A DNA stretch of 64,000 nt from assembly GCA_963781305.1 (NCBI GenBank), contig CAWAFL010000014.1:496001-560000 (forward strand), read 5' to 3'. The notes below the pieces were generated by a model. It ran no database searches. It had not been told where the DNA came from and saw only the letters and a list, made by a program, of their open reading frames with translations. Position numbers and translations under genes: made by a program. Origin of the DNA: DASXMT01 sp963781305. Its GTDB lineage: Bacteria; Actinomycetota; Acidimicrobiia; Acidimicrobiales; RAAP-2. The number at the start of each line of letters is the position of its first letter. The first letter of the stretch is position 1. This document shows, one piece after another, positions 7,485 through 16,035 of the stretch.

Positions 7485-8903
7485 TCAGCGTTCGGGCCGG
7501 AGGGTGGGGAAGGCTATGACCTCCCGGATGTTGGCCGCGTCGGCCAACAGCATGACCAGCCGGTCGATGCCGATCCCCAGCCCACCGGTGGGGGGCAGGC
7601 CGTGCTCCAGCGCACGAAGGTACTCCTCGTCGATGGGCATGGCCTCATCGTCGCCGGCCGTCTTGGCCGCGGCCTGGGCCTCGAAGCGGCGCCGCTGATC
7701 GTCGGGATCGGTCAGCTCGGAAAAAGCGTTCATCAGCTCGCGTCCGGCCACGATGGCCTCGAACCGCTCGGCCAGGCGCGGGTCATGGCGATGGAGGCGG
7801 GCCAGAGGCGACACCTCGGCCGGGAAATCGGTCACCAGCACCGGTCCCCACAGCACCGGCTCCGCCGTCTTCTCGTACAGCTCCAACAGCAGCTTGCCCG
7901 CACCCCACGAGGGTTGGGGTTCGACGCCATTTGCAGCCACATGACCACGCAGCTCATCGATCGGGGTATCCATGGACACGTCCAGGCCCGAATGCTCCCG
8001 GATCAATTCGATGAGGGTGGCCCGCCGCCACGGCGGCGTGAGATCGAGCTCTCTGCCCCCGTAGGTCAGCACAGACGAGCCGGTCATCGCCACGGTCACG
8101 CCGGCCACCAGCTCCTCGACCATGGTCTGGAGGTCGTTGTAGTCGGCGTAGGCCTGATAGAGCTCGAGCATGGTGAACTCGGGGTTGTGCCGGGGCGACA
8201 GCCCCTCGTTGCGGAAGACCCGACCGATCTCGAACACCTTCTCGAAGCCCCCGACCACCAGGCGCTTGAGGTACAGCTCGGGGGCGATCCGCAAATAGAG
8301 GTCGGCATCGAGGGCGTTGTGGTGGGTGACGAAGGGCTTGGCCGCCGCCCCACCCGGAAGTGGGTGGAGGATGGGGGTCTCCACCTCCACGAACCCCCGG
8401 TCCTCCAGCGTGCGCCGCAACCAGCTGACCACCCGGCTCCGAAGCAGCAGGGTGGCCCGGCTGTCCGGGTTGGCCCACAGGTCGACCTCCCGCTGGCGGA
8501 AGCGGGTCTCGACATCGCTCACGCCCCGCCACTTGTCGCCGAATGACCGCCGGGCCTCGGCCAGGAGAACCCACTCGGACACCTTGACGCTCAGCTCGCC
8601 CCGCCGGGTGCGAACCACCTCGCCGGTGGCCCCGACCCAGTCGCCCAATGAGAGCCGGGTGAAGGCCTCGAACTCGGCCGTGGTCTTGGCCAGGGCGAAG
8701 AGCTGGACGGCGCCGGATGAATCGCGCAGCTCGGAGAACGCCACCTTGCCCTGGGGACGGTTGAGCATCAACCTGCCGGCGACCGATACCACCTCACCGG
8801 TCTCATCGCCGGGAGCCAGGTCGGCGAAGCGGGCTTGCAACTCCGCCGCCGCAGCCGTGCGTTCGAACCGGTAGGGGATCAACGACGCCGGCGGATCAGC
8901 CAC
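7485..8903 (-). CDS. lysS: lysyl-tRNA synthetase, class II
   Basis: Charges tRNA-Lys. An N-terminal OB-fold anticodon domain (about 20-130) is followed by the class II core: motif 2 in VFRNEGLSPRHNPEFTMLE and motif 3 in GLGIGIDRLVMLL near the C-terminus. At 472 residues it is slightly shorter than most because the N-terminal helix is missing. GTG 8903 is preferred: it overlaps the coaX stop by 8 bp (GTGGCTGA), while the longer frame to 8930 reads low-complexity sequence. It is the last gene of the panC-panD-nadB-nadC-coaX-lysS run, matching the coaX-lysS adjacency known in mycobacteria. Confidence 0.96.
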   Translation of the reverse strand: MADPPASLIPYRFERTAAAAELQARFADLAPGDETGEVVSVAGRLMLNRPQGKVAFSELRDSSGAVQLFALAKTTAEFEAFTRLSLGDWVGATGEVVRTRRGELSVKVSEWVLLAEARRSFGDKWRGVSDVETRFRQREVDLWANPDSRATLLLRSRVVSWLRRTLEDRGFVEVETPILHPLPGGAAAKPFVTHHNALDADLYLRIAPELYLKRLVVGGFEKVFEIGRVFRNEGLSPRHNPEFTMLELYQAYADYNDLQTMVEELVAGVTVAMTGSSVLTYGGRELDLTPPWRRATLIELIREHSGLDVSMDTPIDELRGHVAANGVEPQPSWGAGKLLLELYEKTAEPVLWGPVLVTDFPAEVSPLARLHRHDPRLAERFEAIVAGRELMNAFSELTDPDDQRRRFEAQAAAKTAGDDEAMPIDEEYLRALEHGLPPTGGLGIGIDRLVMLLADAANIREVIAFPTLRPER

Positions 8904-9738
8904 GCCGTCCACCGCCCGACGCCGCTGCATTGCGCTCGTAGATGATGCGCAGCCCGTGCAGGGTGAGCCAGGGTTCCACGTAGTCGATGGCCTCCGCGTA
9001 GGGAGCGATCAGCTCGGACAGCCCGCCGGTGGCCACCACGGTGGGCTCGCCCAGCACCGCGCTGAAGCGACGGCACAGCCCGTCGACCTGCCCGGCGAAA
9101 CCGTAGAGCGCCCCTGATTGGATGGACTCCACGGTCGACTTCCCGATCACGGAGCGCGGCTCCACCAACTCCACCCGCCGGAGCGCAGCGGCGTTGGCGA
9201 AGAGGGCATCGAGGCTGATGGCCACGCCCGGGGTGATGGCCCCGCCCAGGTACTCGCCTGAACCCGAGATGGCGTCGAACGTTGTGGCCGTTCCCAGGTC
9301 GACCACCACGCACGGGCCTCCGAACAGGTCGTAGGCACCCACGGCGTTGGCGATTCGGTCGGCCCCCACCTCTTTGGGATTGTCGTAGAGGATGGGCATC
9401 CCGCTCTTCACCCCCGGCTCCAGGACCACGGTGGGGACGTCGAACCACCGAGTGGCCATCTGGCGGAGGTTGGCGGTGACGAAGGGCACCGACGAGGTGA
9501 CGGCGATCCCGCTCACCGCCTCGTCGATATCCAGTCCGTCGAGATCGAGCAACTGGGTCAGGAGCAGCGCGTGCTCGTCCGCCGTTCGCCCGGCCACCGT
9601 CGACAGTCGCCAGTGATGGGCCAGGCCGGCCGGCTCGTTCCCGTCGCGAGGCCCGGTGGCGCCGCCGGCGGCCGCCGGGTCGTCGACGAACAGGCCCACC
9701 ACCGTCTCGGTGTTGCCGACATCGATGGCCAGGAGCAT
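8896..9738 (-). CDS. coaX: type III pantothenate kinase
   Basis: Phosphorylates pantothenate in the first step of CoA synthesis. The 280-residue product begins MLLAIDVGNTETVVGLF, the ASKHA phosphate-1 motif, has GADRIANAVGA and VVDLGTATTFDAI (phosphate-2) in the middle, and GGLSELI near the end, all typical of CoaX. ATG 9738 is only 2 bp after the nadC stop, so translation is probably coupled. It fits with panC and panD three to four genes upstream; nadB-nadC are inserted between panD and coaX. Confidence 0.96.
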   Translation of the reverse strand: MLLAIDVGNTETVVGLFVDDPAAAGGATGPRDGNEPAGLAHHWRLSTVAGRTADEHALLLTQLLDLDGLDIDEAVSGIAVTSSVPFVTANLRQMATRWFDVPTVVLEPGVKSGMPILYDNPKEVGADRIANAVGAYDLFGGPCVVVDLGTATTFDAISGSGEYLGGAITPGVAISLDALFANAAALRRVELVEPRSVIGKSTVESIQSGALYGFAGQVDGLCRRFSAVLGEPTVVATGGLSELIAPYAEAIDYVEPWLTLHGLRIIYERNAAASGGGRRG

Positions 9739-9740
9739 GC

Positions 9741-10670
9741 TCAACGGTCTTTCCTCGCGGGGTCGGAGGCCAGGTCGAAGCCGAGGTCGAGGATGGGGGC
9801 CGAGTGGGTGAGGGCACCCACCGAGATGAGGTCCACGCCGGTTGCCGCGAAGGCCGGCACCGTCTCCAGGGTCACCCCTCCCGACACCTCGACCAGGATG
9901 TCGCTGCCCGGGTCCCGCACCAGCTCGACGCAACCGGCGATCTGATCGGGGGTCATGTTGTCAAGCATGATGACCGTGGCCCGGGCCGCCACCGCCTCGA
10001 CCACCTGGTCGCGTCGGTCGCATTCCACCTCGACCATCCGCCCCGGCCACAGAGCCCGGGCCCGGGACACGGCGTCGGCGATGCTCACACCGCCAAGGTG
10101 ATTGTCCTTGATCAGCACCGCCTCGGACAGGTTGCCGCGGTGGTTGGTGCCGCCGCCGGCGCGTACCGCCGCCTTCTCCAGGGGACGAAGGCCCGGAGTG
10201 GTCTTGCGGGTGTCGAGGATCCGGGTGGCCGGGTTGACGGCGCGGGCCGCGTCGACGAACCGCCGGGTGAGCGTGGCCACTCCCGACAGGTGGCAGAGGA
10301 AGTTGAGGGCGGTCCGCTCGGCCGTGAGGACGGACCGCAAACGACCGCTGACCGTCGCCACCGCCGCGCCGGCGCCCACCTCGGAGCCGTCGGGCAGATA
10401 CCACGTCACCTCGAGATCGCGGTCGACCTGGTTGAACGTCTCCTCGGCACAACGTTGGCCGGCGACCACGCCGGGCTGCCGGCTGGCGATGGCCACGGTG
10501 CCGGTCACCTCGGCGCCGACCAGCGAGGCGGTCAGGTCACCCAAGGGCAGGACGTCCTCAGCGAGGGCCCGACCCACCGCCTCGATCACCGCCGACCGCG
10601 GCGGGTCGACGAGGCCGGTCAGGTCCACCGCGCTCCCATTTCTCTCATCCACTCCGTCGTTCCGGCTCAA
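9741..10670 (-). CDS. nadC: nicotinate-nucleotide pyrophosphorylase (quinolinate phosphoribosyltransferase)
   Basis: Converts quinolinate and PRPP to nicotinate mononucleotide. Features are the N-terminal region with LTASLVG, RTALNFLCHLSGVATLT, DTRKTTPGLRPLEK (PRPP/quinolinate-binding Arg and Lys), GGGTNHR, and the barrel end VEVSGGVTLE with SVGALTHSA. Full length at 309 residues. The TTG at 10670 overlaps the nadB stop (TTGA); GTG 10652 is an alternative. nadB-nadC adjacency shows an aspartate-to-NaMN branch; nadA is not in the window. Confidence 0.95.
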   Translation of the reverse strand: MSRNDGVDERNGSAVDLTGLVDPPRSAVIEAVGRALAEDVLPLGDLTASLVGAEVTGTVAIASRQPGVVAGQRCAEETFNQVDRDLEVTWYLPDGSEVGAGAAVATVSGRLRSVLTAERTALNFLCHLSGVATLTRRFVDAARAVNPATRILDTRKTTPGLRPLEKAAVRAGGGTNHRGNLSEAVLIKDNHLGGVSIADAVSRARALWPGRMVEVECDRRDQVVEAVAARATVIMLDNMTPDQIAGCVELVRDPGSDILVEVSGGVTLETVPAFAATGVDLISVGALTHSAPILDLGFDLASDPARKDR

Positions 10671-12403
10671 CTGGCATCCGGACCGGCAGCCGCCGACCCG
10701 GTCAGAACGGCGACCCTATCGCCCGAATGCACTATGCGGCGGCGCCACCGAACGTCCGGGGCGGGAAAGTCGCTCCGGGCGTGAGCGCCGCGCGTCTCTG
10801 TCCGCAGCGTCGCCGCCACCAGCAGCGCCTGGGCGGCGGCCACCAGATTGGCCAGCTCCCCGTGGTCACGCTGGTGCAGCGGGTCCCCGGCCGACTGGAG
10901 CATCTCCCCCACCTCGACGATGGCATCGGCGGCGCCGGCCAACGAGCCTGCGCTCCGCACCACCCCGGCTCCTTCGATCATGGTCCGCTGCAGGCGATCC
11001 CGCTCCTTTTGCACATCGATCCGCTGCACATCGATCCGCTGCACATCGATCCGCTGCTCGTTGGCCAGACGCCCATCGACAGCCACCCCAGGGGGGCGTA
11101 GGGCGCCTTCGATCGACCCGGCCAAACCGTCGTGCATGACGGCGCGCATCACCCCGGTGGCCGACGGTCCGTCCCCGCCGTCGAGAATGGACTCGGCCAG
11201 CCGGGCCCCGAACACCATCCCCTCGAGCAGCGAGTTGGAGGCCAGCCGGTTGGCACCGTGCACGCCGGTGCAGGCGACCTCGCCTGCCGCCCACAGGCCG
11301 GGGAGGGCGGTCGCCCCCGAAAGGTCGGTAACCACACCCCCGGAGAGGTAGTGGGCGGCGGGGGCGATGGGCAGCCAGTCGCGGGAGGGATCGAGCCCGA
11401 TGGCGGTCAGGGAGGCGGTAATGGTGGGAAAGCGGGCACTGAACGCCTCCAGCCCGGTGGCATCGAGCCAGAGGTGCTCACGGCCCTGTTCCCGCATCCG
11501 TTCGGCCATGGCTCGGCTCACCAGGTCCCGGGGGGCCAGCTCGTCGACGAACCGCTCCCCCTCCGCATCCCGCAGCAGCGCACCGTGGCCCCGGAGGGCC
11601 TCGGACAGGAGGGGCCGGGGCATGGCCGGATGGTGGAGCGCAGTGGGGTGGAACTGCATGAACTCCACATCGGCCACCGGGACCCCGGCTCGGAGGGCCA
11701 TGGCCAGACCGTCGGCGGTCGCCTCAGGCGGATTGGTGGTGACCGCGAACAGCTGGCCCGCTCCGCCGGTGGCCAGGACGGTGTGGGTGGCGCGGACCTC
11801 GGCGATGCGCCCGTCCGGGGACAGCGCCAGCACGCCCCGGCACCGTCCCCCCTCGACCAGGAGGTCGAGGGCGAACCACTGCTCCAGCACGACCGTGGCA
11901 CTCTCACGAGTGGCCTCGACCAGCGCCCGCTCCACCTCGGCCCCGGTGGCCGCGCCGCCGGCGTGGACCACCCTGGCCATGGAGTGTCCACCCTCTCGGG
12001 CCAGGGCGAGTGCTCCGCCGGGTTGACGATCGAACTCGGCCCCCAGAGCGATCAGCTCGTTGACCCGGCCCGGTCCCTCGTCGACCAGGACGCGGACCGC
12101 TTCGGTGTCGCACAATCCTGCTCCGGCAGCCAACGTGTCGGCCAAGTGGAGGTCGGTCGAATCCTCGTCACCACCAAGCACGGCGGCGACGCCGCCCTGG
12201 GCCCAGCGGGTGGCCGACTGCCACAGCTCGGCTTTGGTGAGAACCCCGACCCGGAGCCCACCGGCCCCCGAGCCGGCCAGCCGGACGGCGGAGGACAGTC
12301 CAGCCACGCCGCTGCCCAGCACCAGTACGTCGAGGGGCTGAGCGTCGCTCGGGATCTGCGTGACCTTGGGCGTGAGCGACGATGCCACGCCCGCCTTGCT
12401 CAC
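10667..12403 (-). CDS. nadB: L-aspartate oxidase
   Basis: Flavoenzyme oxidising aspartate to iminoaspartate for NAD synthesis. N-terminal dinucleotide-binding VLVLGSGVAGLSSAVRLA, SATRWAQGGVAAVLG (FAD), HPTALHHP and GLWAAGEVACTGVHGANRLASNSLLE are all hallmarks of the family. At 578 residues it is a little longer than usual, partly through an in-frame 15-bp tandem repeat that writes RIDVQ three times in the C-terminal helical domain. GTG 12403 overlaps the panD stop (GTGA). The C-terminal domain follows the repeat intact, so the gene looks functional. Confidence 0.95.
   Translation of the reverse strand: MSKAGVASSLTPKVTQIPSDAQPLDVLVLGSGVAGLSSAVRLAGSGAGGLRVGVLTKAELWQSATRWAQGGVAAVLGGDEDSTDLHLADTLAAGAGLCDTEAVRVLVDEGPGRVNELIALGAEFDRQPGGALALAREGGHSMARVVHAGGAATGAEVERALVEATRESATVVLEQWFALDLLVEGGRCRGVLALSPDGRIAEVRATHTVLATGGAGQLFAVTTNPPEATADGLAMALRAGVPVADVEFMQFHPTALHHPAMPRPLLSEALRGHGALLRDAEGERFVDELAPRDLVSRAMAERMREQGREHLWLDATGLEAFSARFPTITASLTAIGLDPSRDWLPIAPAAHYLSGGVVTDLSGATALPGLWAAGEVACTGVHGANRLASNSLLEGMVFGARLAESILDGGDGPSATGVMRAVMHDGLAGSIEGALRPPGVAVDGRLANEQRIDVQRIDVQRIDVQKERDRLQRTMIEGAGVVRSAGSLAGAADAIVEVGEMLQSAGDPLHQRDHGELANLVAAAQALLVAATLRTETRGAHARSDFPAPDVRWRRRIVHSGDRVAVLTGSAAAGPDAS
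11011..11055 (-). repeat. 15-bp tandem repeat x3 inside nadB
   Basis: Three exact copies of GCACATCGATCCGCT (+ strand), encoding RIDVQ repeated. The exactness suggests a recent slippage expansion that keeps the frame. Confidence 0.9.
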
Positions 12404-12792
12404 GCTTGTGTCAGGTGATCGAGCTCGGCGTCCAATCGGGCTGACGTCTCATCGATCACCCGATTGGCTGCATCCACGTGGACGATCCTGGGCTCGAAGT
12501 GCTCGAGCTCGGCCGTCTCGTAGTCGGCATAGGTAATGACGATGACCTTGTCCCCCGGGTGGACCAGGCGAGCGGCAGCCCCGTTGAGGCACACCTGCTC
12601 TGGGCCACCGACGATGGCATAGGTCTCGAACCGCGCCCCGTTGTCGATGTCGAGGACGGTGACCTGCTCCCACTCAAGGATGTCGGCCAAGCGCATCAAC
12701 TCTGGATCCAGGCTGATGGAGCCGACGTAGTTCAAGTTGGCATCGGTGACCGTGGCCCGGTGGATCTTTGACTTCATCATGCGGCGACGCAT
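12400..12792 (-). CDS. panD: aspartate 1-decarboxylase (pyruvoyl enzyme)
   Basis: Makes beta-alanine for pantothenate. The proenzyme cleaves itself between Gly24 and Ser25 in NYVGSISLD to form the pyruvoyl group. KSKIHRATVT and LNGAAARLVHPGDKVIVITYA are family signatures. Length 130 is usual. Start 12792 lies 2 bp after the panC stop, and the stop overlaps the nadB start, so this is a tightly coupled unit. The beta-alanine joins pantoate in the PanC reaction encoded just upstream. Confidence 0.97.
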   Translation of the reverse strand: MRRRMMKSKIHRATVTDANLNYVGSISLDPELMRLADILEWEQVTVLDIDNGARFETYAIVGGPEQVCLNGAAARLVHPGDKVIVITYADYETAELEHFEPRIVHVDAANRVIDETSARLDAELDHLTQA

Positions 12793-12794
12793 CG

Positions 12795-14543
12795 TCAGTT
12801 GGTCCCTTTCGTGACACGAAATTGTGGCGGCAGAACAGCTTGTCGTGGATCAAGGTTGTCGATCAGTCGCACCGGCCCGACCTGGGCGGCAATGAGCAGC
12901 CTCTGGGGACGGTCGGTGCCTGTCGAGGTGGCCCGGGTGAGGTCGCCCGCATCGACCAGGACGGCGTAGTCCAGATCGACAAGGGGCTCCTCGGCCACCA
13001 CGCTGGCCATCTGCGCTTCGATGGCGGGAACGCTCAGTCGGCCGGCGCGGACGGCCGGCGCGCCGACACGGAGCGCTCTGTGCAGGACCAGGGCGGCACG
13101 GCGCTCCCCAGGGGCAAGGCGCACATTGCGACTGGACAGAGCGAGCCCGTCCTCGTCCCGCACCGTGGAGCAGCCGATGATCTCGACCGGGAACGACAGG
13201 TCCCGAGCCATGGTGCGCACCACCGCCAGTTGCTGGAAGTCCTTCTCGCCGAAGTACGCACGACACCGACCGGCCATGGCGAACAGCTTGGACACCACGG
13301 TGGACACGCCGTCGAAGTGTCCCGGGCGCGAAGCCCCCTCCCAGCCCTCGCTCACCCCGGCCACCGCTACCGTCGTGCGGACCGGCGTAGGGAAGTCGGG
13401 GTACATCTCGGTCAGAGCCGGAGCAAAGAGGAGGTGCCCGCCCGCCCCGGCGATGACGGCGCTGTCGGCATCCAGGGTCCGCGGGTAGTGGTCGAGATCG
13501 TCGGGATTGCCGAACTGGAGCGGATTCACGAACACGGTCACGGCCACCAGGTCGCACTCGGCCGCGGCCCGCTCGACCAGGGAGCGGTGACCGTCGTGGA
13601 GGGCGCCCATGGTCGGCACCAGGCCCACGGTGTGCCCGGTCGCCCGGGCCGCCTCGAGCCGGTCGCCGAGCTCGGCCACGGTCGTGACCACGGTAAGGCG
13701 ATCATCGAGCACCCCGTATGAGCCGGTGGGGGCCATGACTGGGGCCGTGCTCATGCGGCATCCCGGACCGCACACGACGCGGCCAGGGCCGGGGCCGGCC
13801 CGGCCGCGACCGGCGGGCTCCCCGACCAGTCGGCGAGCCAGGTCCACCATGGCGTCGTACGCCTCGAGCTCTGAAGGTCCCTCGGCCATGCCCGAGAGCA
13901 CGGCGCGATGACGGGCGATCGTCCCCCAGTCACCCCGGGCGGCCGGGCCGGTCAATGCAGCCTCGGGCCCGAGACCCATGGCGTCGTCCACAGCCGCTCG
14001 GACCAGGCCGGAAAAGGCATCCAGCGGAAGCCCCGCGGCTCCCGCCACCCGCTCCACCTGACCCATGAGCGCCACCACGTGGTTGGCGGCGATGGTGGCG
14101 GCGGCGTGATACGCGGCTCGGGAACGGTCGTCAACCACCACCACCTGGCCCCCGAGGGCCAAAGCCATCGAGCGGGCGACCGGGTCGCCGGCCACGGCAA
14201 AACTCACCCCGGACCGCAACCGCACCGACCCCTTGTCGGGGTCGGGCAGCGGGACCAGCGGGTGGAGAGCGCCCCGGCGGGGATGCCCGGCCAGGGCGTC
14301 GAGGCCAAGGGAGCCCGAGAGGTGGACCACCACGGTGGAGTCAACGGGATCGATGGCGGCAGCGGTGGCGGCCACGGCAGCGTCAGGGGTGGCGATCACC
14401 ACGACGTCAGCTCCGACGGCGGCACCGCTCAGAACATCTCCTCGACCGAGCGCGCCAAGCACCTCGTATCCCCCGACGGCGCGCAGCGCCCCCATCAACG
14501 ACCGACCGGCCCTTCCTGGACCGATCACACGGACTTTGGTCAC
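12795..14543 (-). CDS. panC: DUF2520 Rossmann protein fused to pantothenate synthetase PanC
   Basis: One 582-residue frame holds two proteins that are usually separate neighbours. Residues 1-245 are a DUF2520-type Rossmann protein (VRVIGPGRAGRSLMGAL, then a helical domain with YHAAATIAANHVVALM), related to NADP-dependent ketopantoate-reductase folds. A Gly/Arg/Pro-rich linker (about 245-270) follows. Residues from about 280 are PanC: nucleotidyl-binding LVPTMGALHDGH (Met312), FGEKDFQQL and LSSRNV, which condense pantoate and beta-alanine with ATP. GTG 14543 has an AAAGGGG Shine-Dalgarno. An internal ATG at 13754 in the linker could also start a free PanC. Function of the N-terminal half is inferred from context as pantoate supply. 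Confidence 0.93.
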   Translation of the reverse strand: MTKVRVIGPGRAGRSLMGALRAVGGYEVLGALGRGDVLSGAAVGADVVVIATPDAAVAATAAAIDPVDSTVVVHLSGSLGLDALAGHPRRGALHPLVPLPDPDKGSVRLRSGVSFAVAGDPVARSMALALGGQVVVVDDRSRAAYHAAATIAANHVVALMGQVERVAGAAGLPLDAFSGLVRAAVDDAMGLGPEAALTGPAARGDWGTIARHRAVLSGMAEGPSELEAYDAMVDLARRLVGEPAGRGRAGPGPGRVVCGPGCRMSTAPVMAPTGSYGVLDDRLTVVTTVAELGDRLEAARATGHTVGLVPTMGALHDGHRSLVERAAAECDLVAVTVFVNPLQFGNPDDLDHYPRTLDADSAVIAGAGGHLLFAPALTEMYPDFPTPVRTTVAVAGVSEGWEGASRPGHFDGVSTVVSKLFAMAGRCRAYFGEKDFQQLAVVRTMARDLSFPVEIIGCSTVRDEDGLALSSRNVRLAPGERRAALVLHRALRVGAPAVRAGRLSVPAIEAQMASVVAEEPLVDLDYAVLVDAGDLTRATSTGTDRPQRLLIAAQVGPVRLIDNLDPRQAVLPPQFRVTKGTN

Positions 14544-14609
14544 CAGACCCCTTTCGACGTTCCGGCCCCATCGGGTGCCGTTCGCGTCAGAGAATCTTCC
14601 TTTGGACGA

Positions 14610-15110
14610 TCAGAGTGTACCCACGTTGGCCACTTCTCCACCAGAGAGTTCCAATTCGGCCGGTCCGGCCAGGTCAGGAGCCAGATCGGCCAGCGGTGCG
14701 ACCACGAATCGCCGCTCCCACATCCGCGGATGGGGCACGATCAGGTCGGGGTCGTCGAGGGTGACCCCGTCGATCCACAGCACGTCGACGTCGAGGGTAC
14801 GGGGGCCCCACCGAACGGTTCGCACCCGGCCAGCCGATGCCTCGAGCCGGTGGCACTCGGTCAGCAGGCGGTAGGCGTCGAACCGAGGGGGCAGGGCCAG
14901 TTCCACCACCACATTGAGGTACGGCCCCTGTTCCTCGGGGCCTCCCACCGGTTCGGTCTCGTAGACGGGCGAGACCGCAGTCACCGGCACCCCGGAACCG
15001 CCCCGAAGCTGGTCGACGGCCCGGCGCAGGTGCATCCACCGGTCGCCCAGGTTGGAACCGAGGCCCAGGAACGCCCGGGTCGAGGAGGGTTCGGACAGCG
15101 ACGAGGTCAT
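14610..15110 (-). CDS. folK: 6-hydroxymethyl-7,8-dihydropterin pyrophosphokinase (HPPK)
   Basis: Transfers pyrophosphate from ATP to the dihydropterin in folate synthesis. Signatures: AFLGLGSNLGDR at the N-terminus, SPVYETEP, RWGPRTLDVDVLW with the catalytic Asp pair, and PHPRMWERRFVVAPLADLAP. Length 166 is normal. ATG 15110 overlaps the folB stop by 4 bp (ATGA). It is the last gene of the folE-folP-folB-folK series before a 66-bp gap and panC. Confidence 0.96.
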   Translation of the reverse strand: MTSSLSEPSSTRAFLGLGSNLGDRWMHLRRAVDQLRGGSGVPVTAVSPVYETEPVGGPEEQGPYLNVVVELALPPRFDAYRLLTECHRLEASAGRVRTVRWGPRTLDVDVLWIDGVTLDDPDLIVPHPRMWERRFVVAPLADLAPDLAGPAELELSGGEVANVGTL

Positions 15111-15496
15111 CGGGAGCGGGTGATGCGGACGCCCACGGTAGACAGGTCGGCGGGCAGGGGGGGTTGCAGCTTGCGCACCGACAGGGTCACCGCCAGGACC
15201 CGCCCGTCGGCCCCCAGCACCTCATCGGCCATGGTGGTGGCCAGGGCCTCGAGCAGCAGAAACGACTTCGCACCCCCCACCACCGCCGAGATGCGGTCGA
15301 CGATGCCGGCGTAGTCGACGGTGTCGGCCAAATCGTCGCTGGCGCCGGCCTCGACCATGGACACGACCAGGTCGGCGTCGACCTCGAAGGGCTGAGGGCG
15401 GGTGCGCTCCTCGGGCAGGACTCCGTGGGTCCCGAGAAGTCGGAGCCCTCTGATCTCGATCCGGTCGGAGGGCTGCGGCTCGCTGACCGTTGACAC
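15107..15496 (-). CDS. folB: dihydroneopterin aldolase
   Basis: Cleaves dihydroneopterin to hydroxymethyl-dihydropterin. A 129-residue protein with IEIRGLRLLGTHGVLPEE (pterin-binding start), DTVDYAGIVDRI, and late VTLSVRKLQPPLPADL containing the catalytic Lys before the Pro-rich turn. Stop overlaps folK, and its start is 2 bp after the stop of the phosphatase-like gene, so it is part of the coupled folate unit. Confidence 0.95.
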   Translation of the reverse strand: MSTVSEPQPSDRIEIRGLRLLGTHGVLPEERTRPQPFEVDADLVVSMVEAGASDDLADTVDYAGIVDRISAVVGGAKSFLLLEALATTMADEVLGADGRVLAVTLSVRKLQPPLPADLSTVGVRITRSR

Positions 15497-15498
15497 CC

Positions 15499-16035
15499 TC
15501 AGTTCCCGGCTGTACCCGAGTCAGGGTGGGCCGCCACTGGAGCCAGCTGGCCGGCCACGGCCACCAGCTCGCGACCGGAGGGGCCCATGGCGTGGCCGAT
15601 CATGTGCTCGAGCACCGTGACCGCCTGTGGGCCGCTGGGCAGGCGGCCCGACCACAACAGGTACCCGGCCACCACCCCCATCACCCGGTCGCCCAGCTCC
15701 TCTTGATGGACGAGCAGGCGCTCACCGGCGGTGAGCCGGGTGTGCAGCTCCCGGAACAAGTCGAGCTGCACCGCCCTGGTGTCCCCCGACTGGGGCAGCG
15801 GAAAGTGGATGCTCGGGAGCTCTTGCTCTTGGTAGGCCTGGAGGTTGTGCGACGACGGCAACAGCGAGACCACCCTGGTGAACCCCTGGACCTGCAGCCA
15901 GATGATCTCTTCTTGGCGGCGCACCTTGCGGTGGTTGGGGGCGAACCCACCGGGACGCTCGCTGACGGCCAGGCGATCCTTGATCACCCACGTGAAGTTG
16001 CGTGGCGGGATCCCGGCCGCCCACTTACCCTTCAC
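15499..16035 (-). CDS. dual-specificity-phosphatase-like protein lacking the catalytic Cys
   Basis: A 178-residue protein between folP and folB. The fold cues are those of a small Tyr/dual-specificity phosphatase: WVIKDRLAVSERPGG at the start, HRKVRRQEEIIWLQVQGFTRVVSLLP, then the P-loop position LVHQEELGDRVMGVVAGYLL. In active enzymes this is HC(x5)R; here it is His110-Gln111-(x5)-Arg117, so the nucleophile is missing and phosphatase activity by the usual route is not expected. GTG 16035 overlaps the folP stop (GTGA); the longer frame upstream is the folP shadow. Role may be binding a phospho-compound or protein in folate metabolism; this is inference. Confidence 0.72.
   Translation of the reverse strand: MKGKWAAGIPPRNFTWVIKDRLAVSERPGGFAPNHRKVRRQEEIIWLQVQGFTRVVSLLPSSHNLQAYQEQELPSIHFPLPQSGDTRAVQLDLFRELHTRLTAGERLLVHQEELGDRVMGVVAGYLLWSGRLPSGPQAVTVLEHMIGHAMGPSGRELVAVAGQLAPVAAHPDSGTAGN

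Noticed and set aside
12795..14543. Missed stop between DUF2520 and PanC (sequencing error)
   Set aside because: Frame and codon usage are continuous through the linker; no near-stop or indel hint. Kept as a real fusion.
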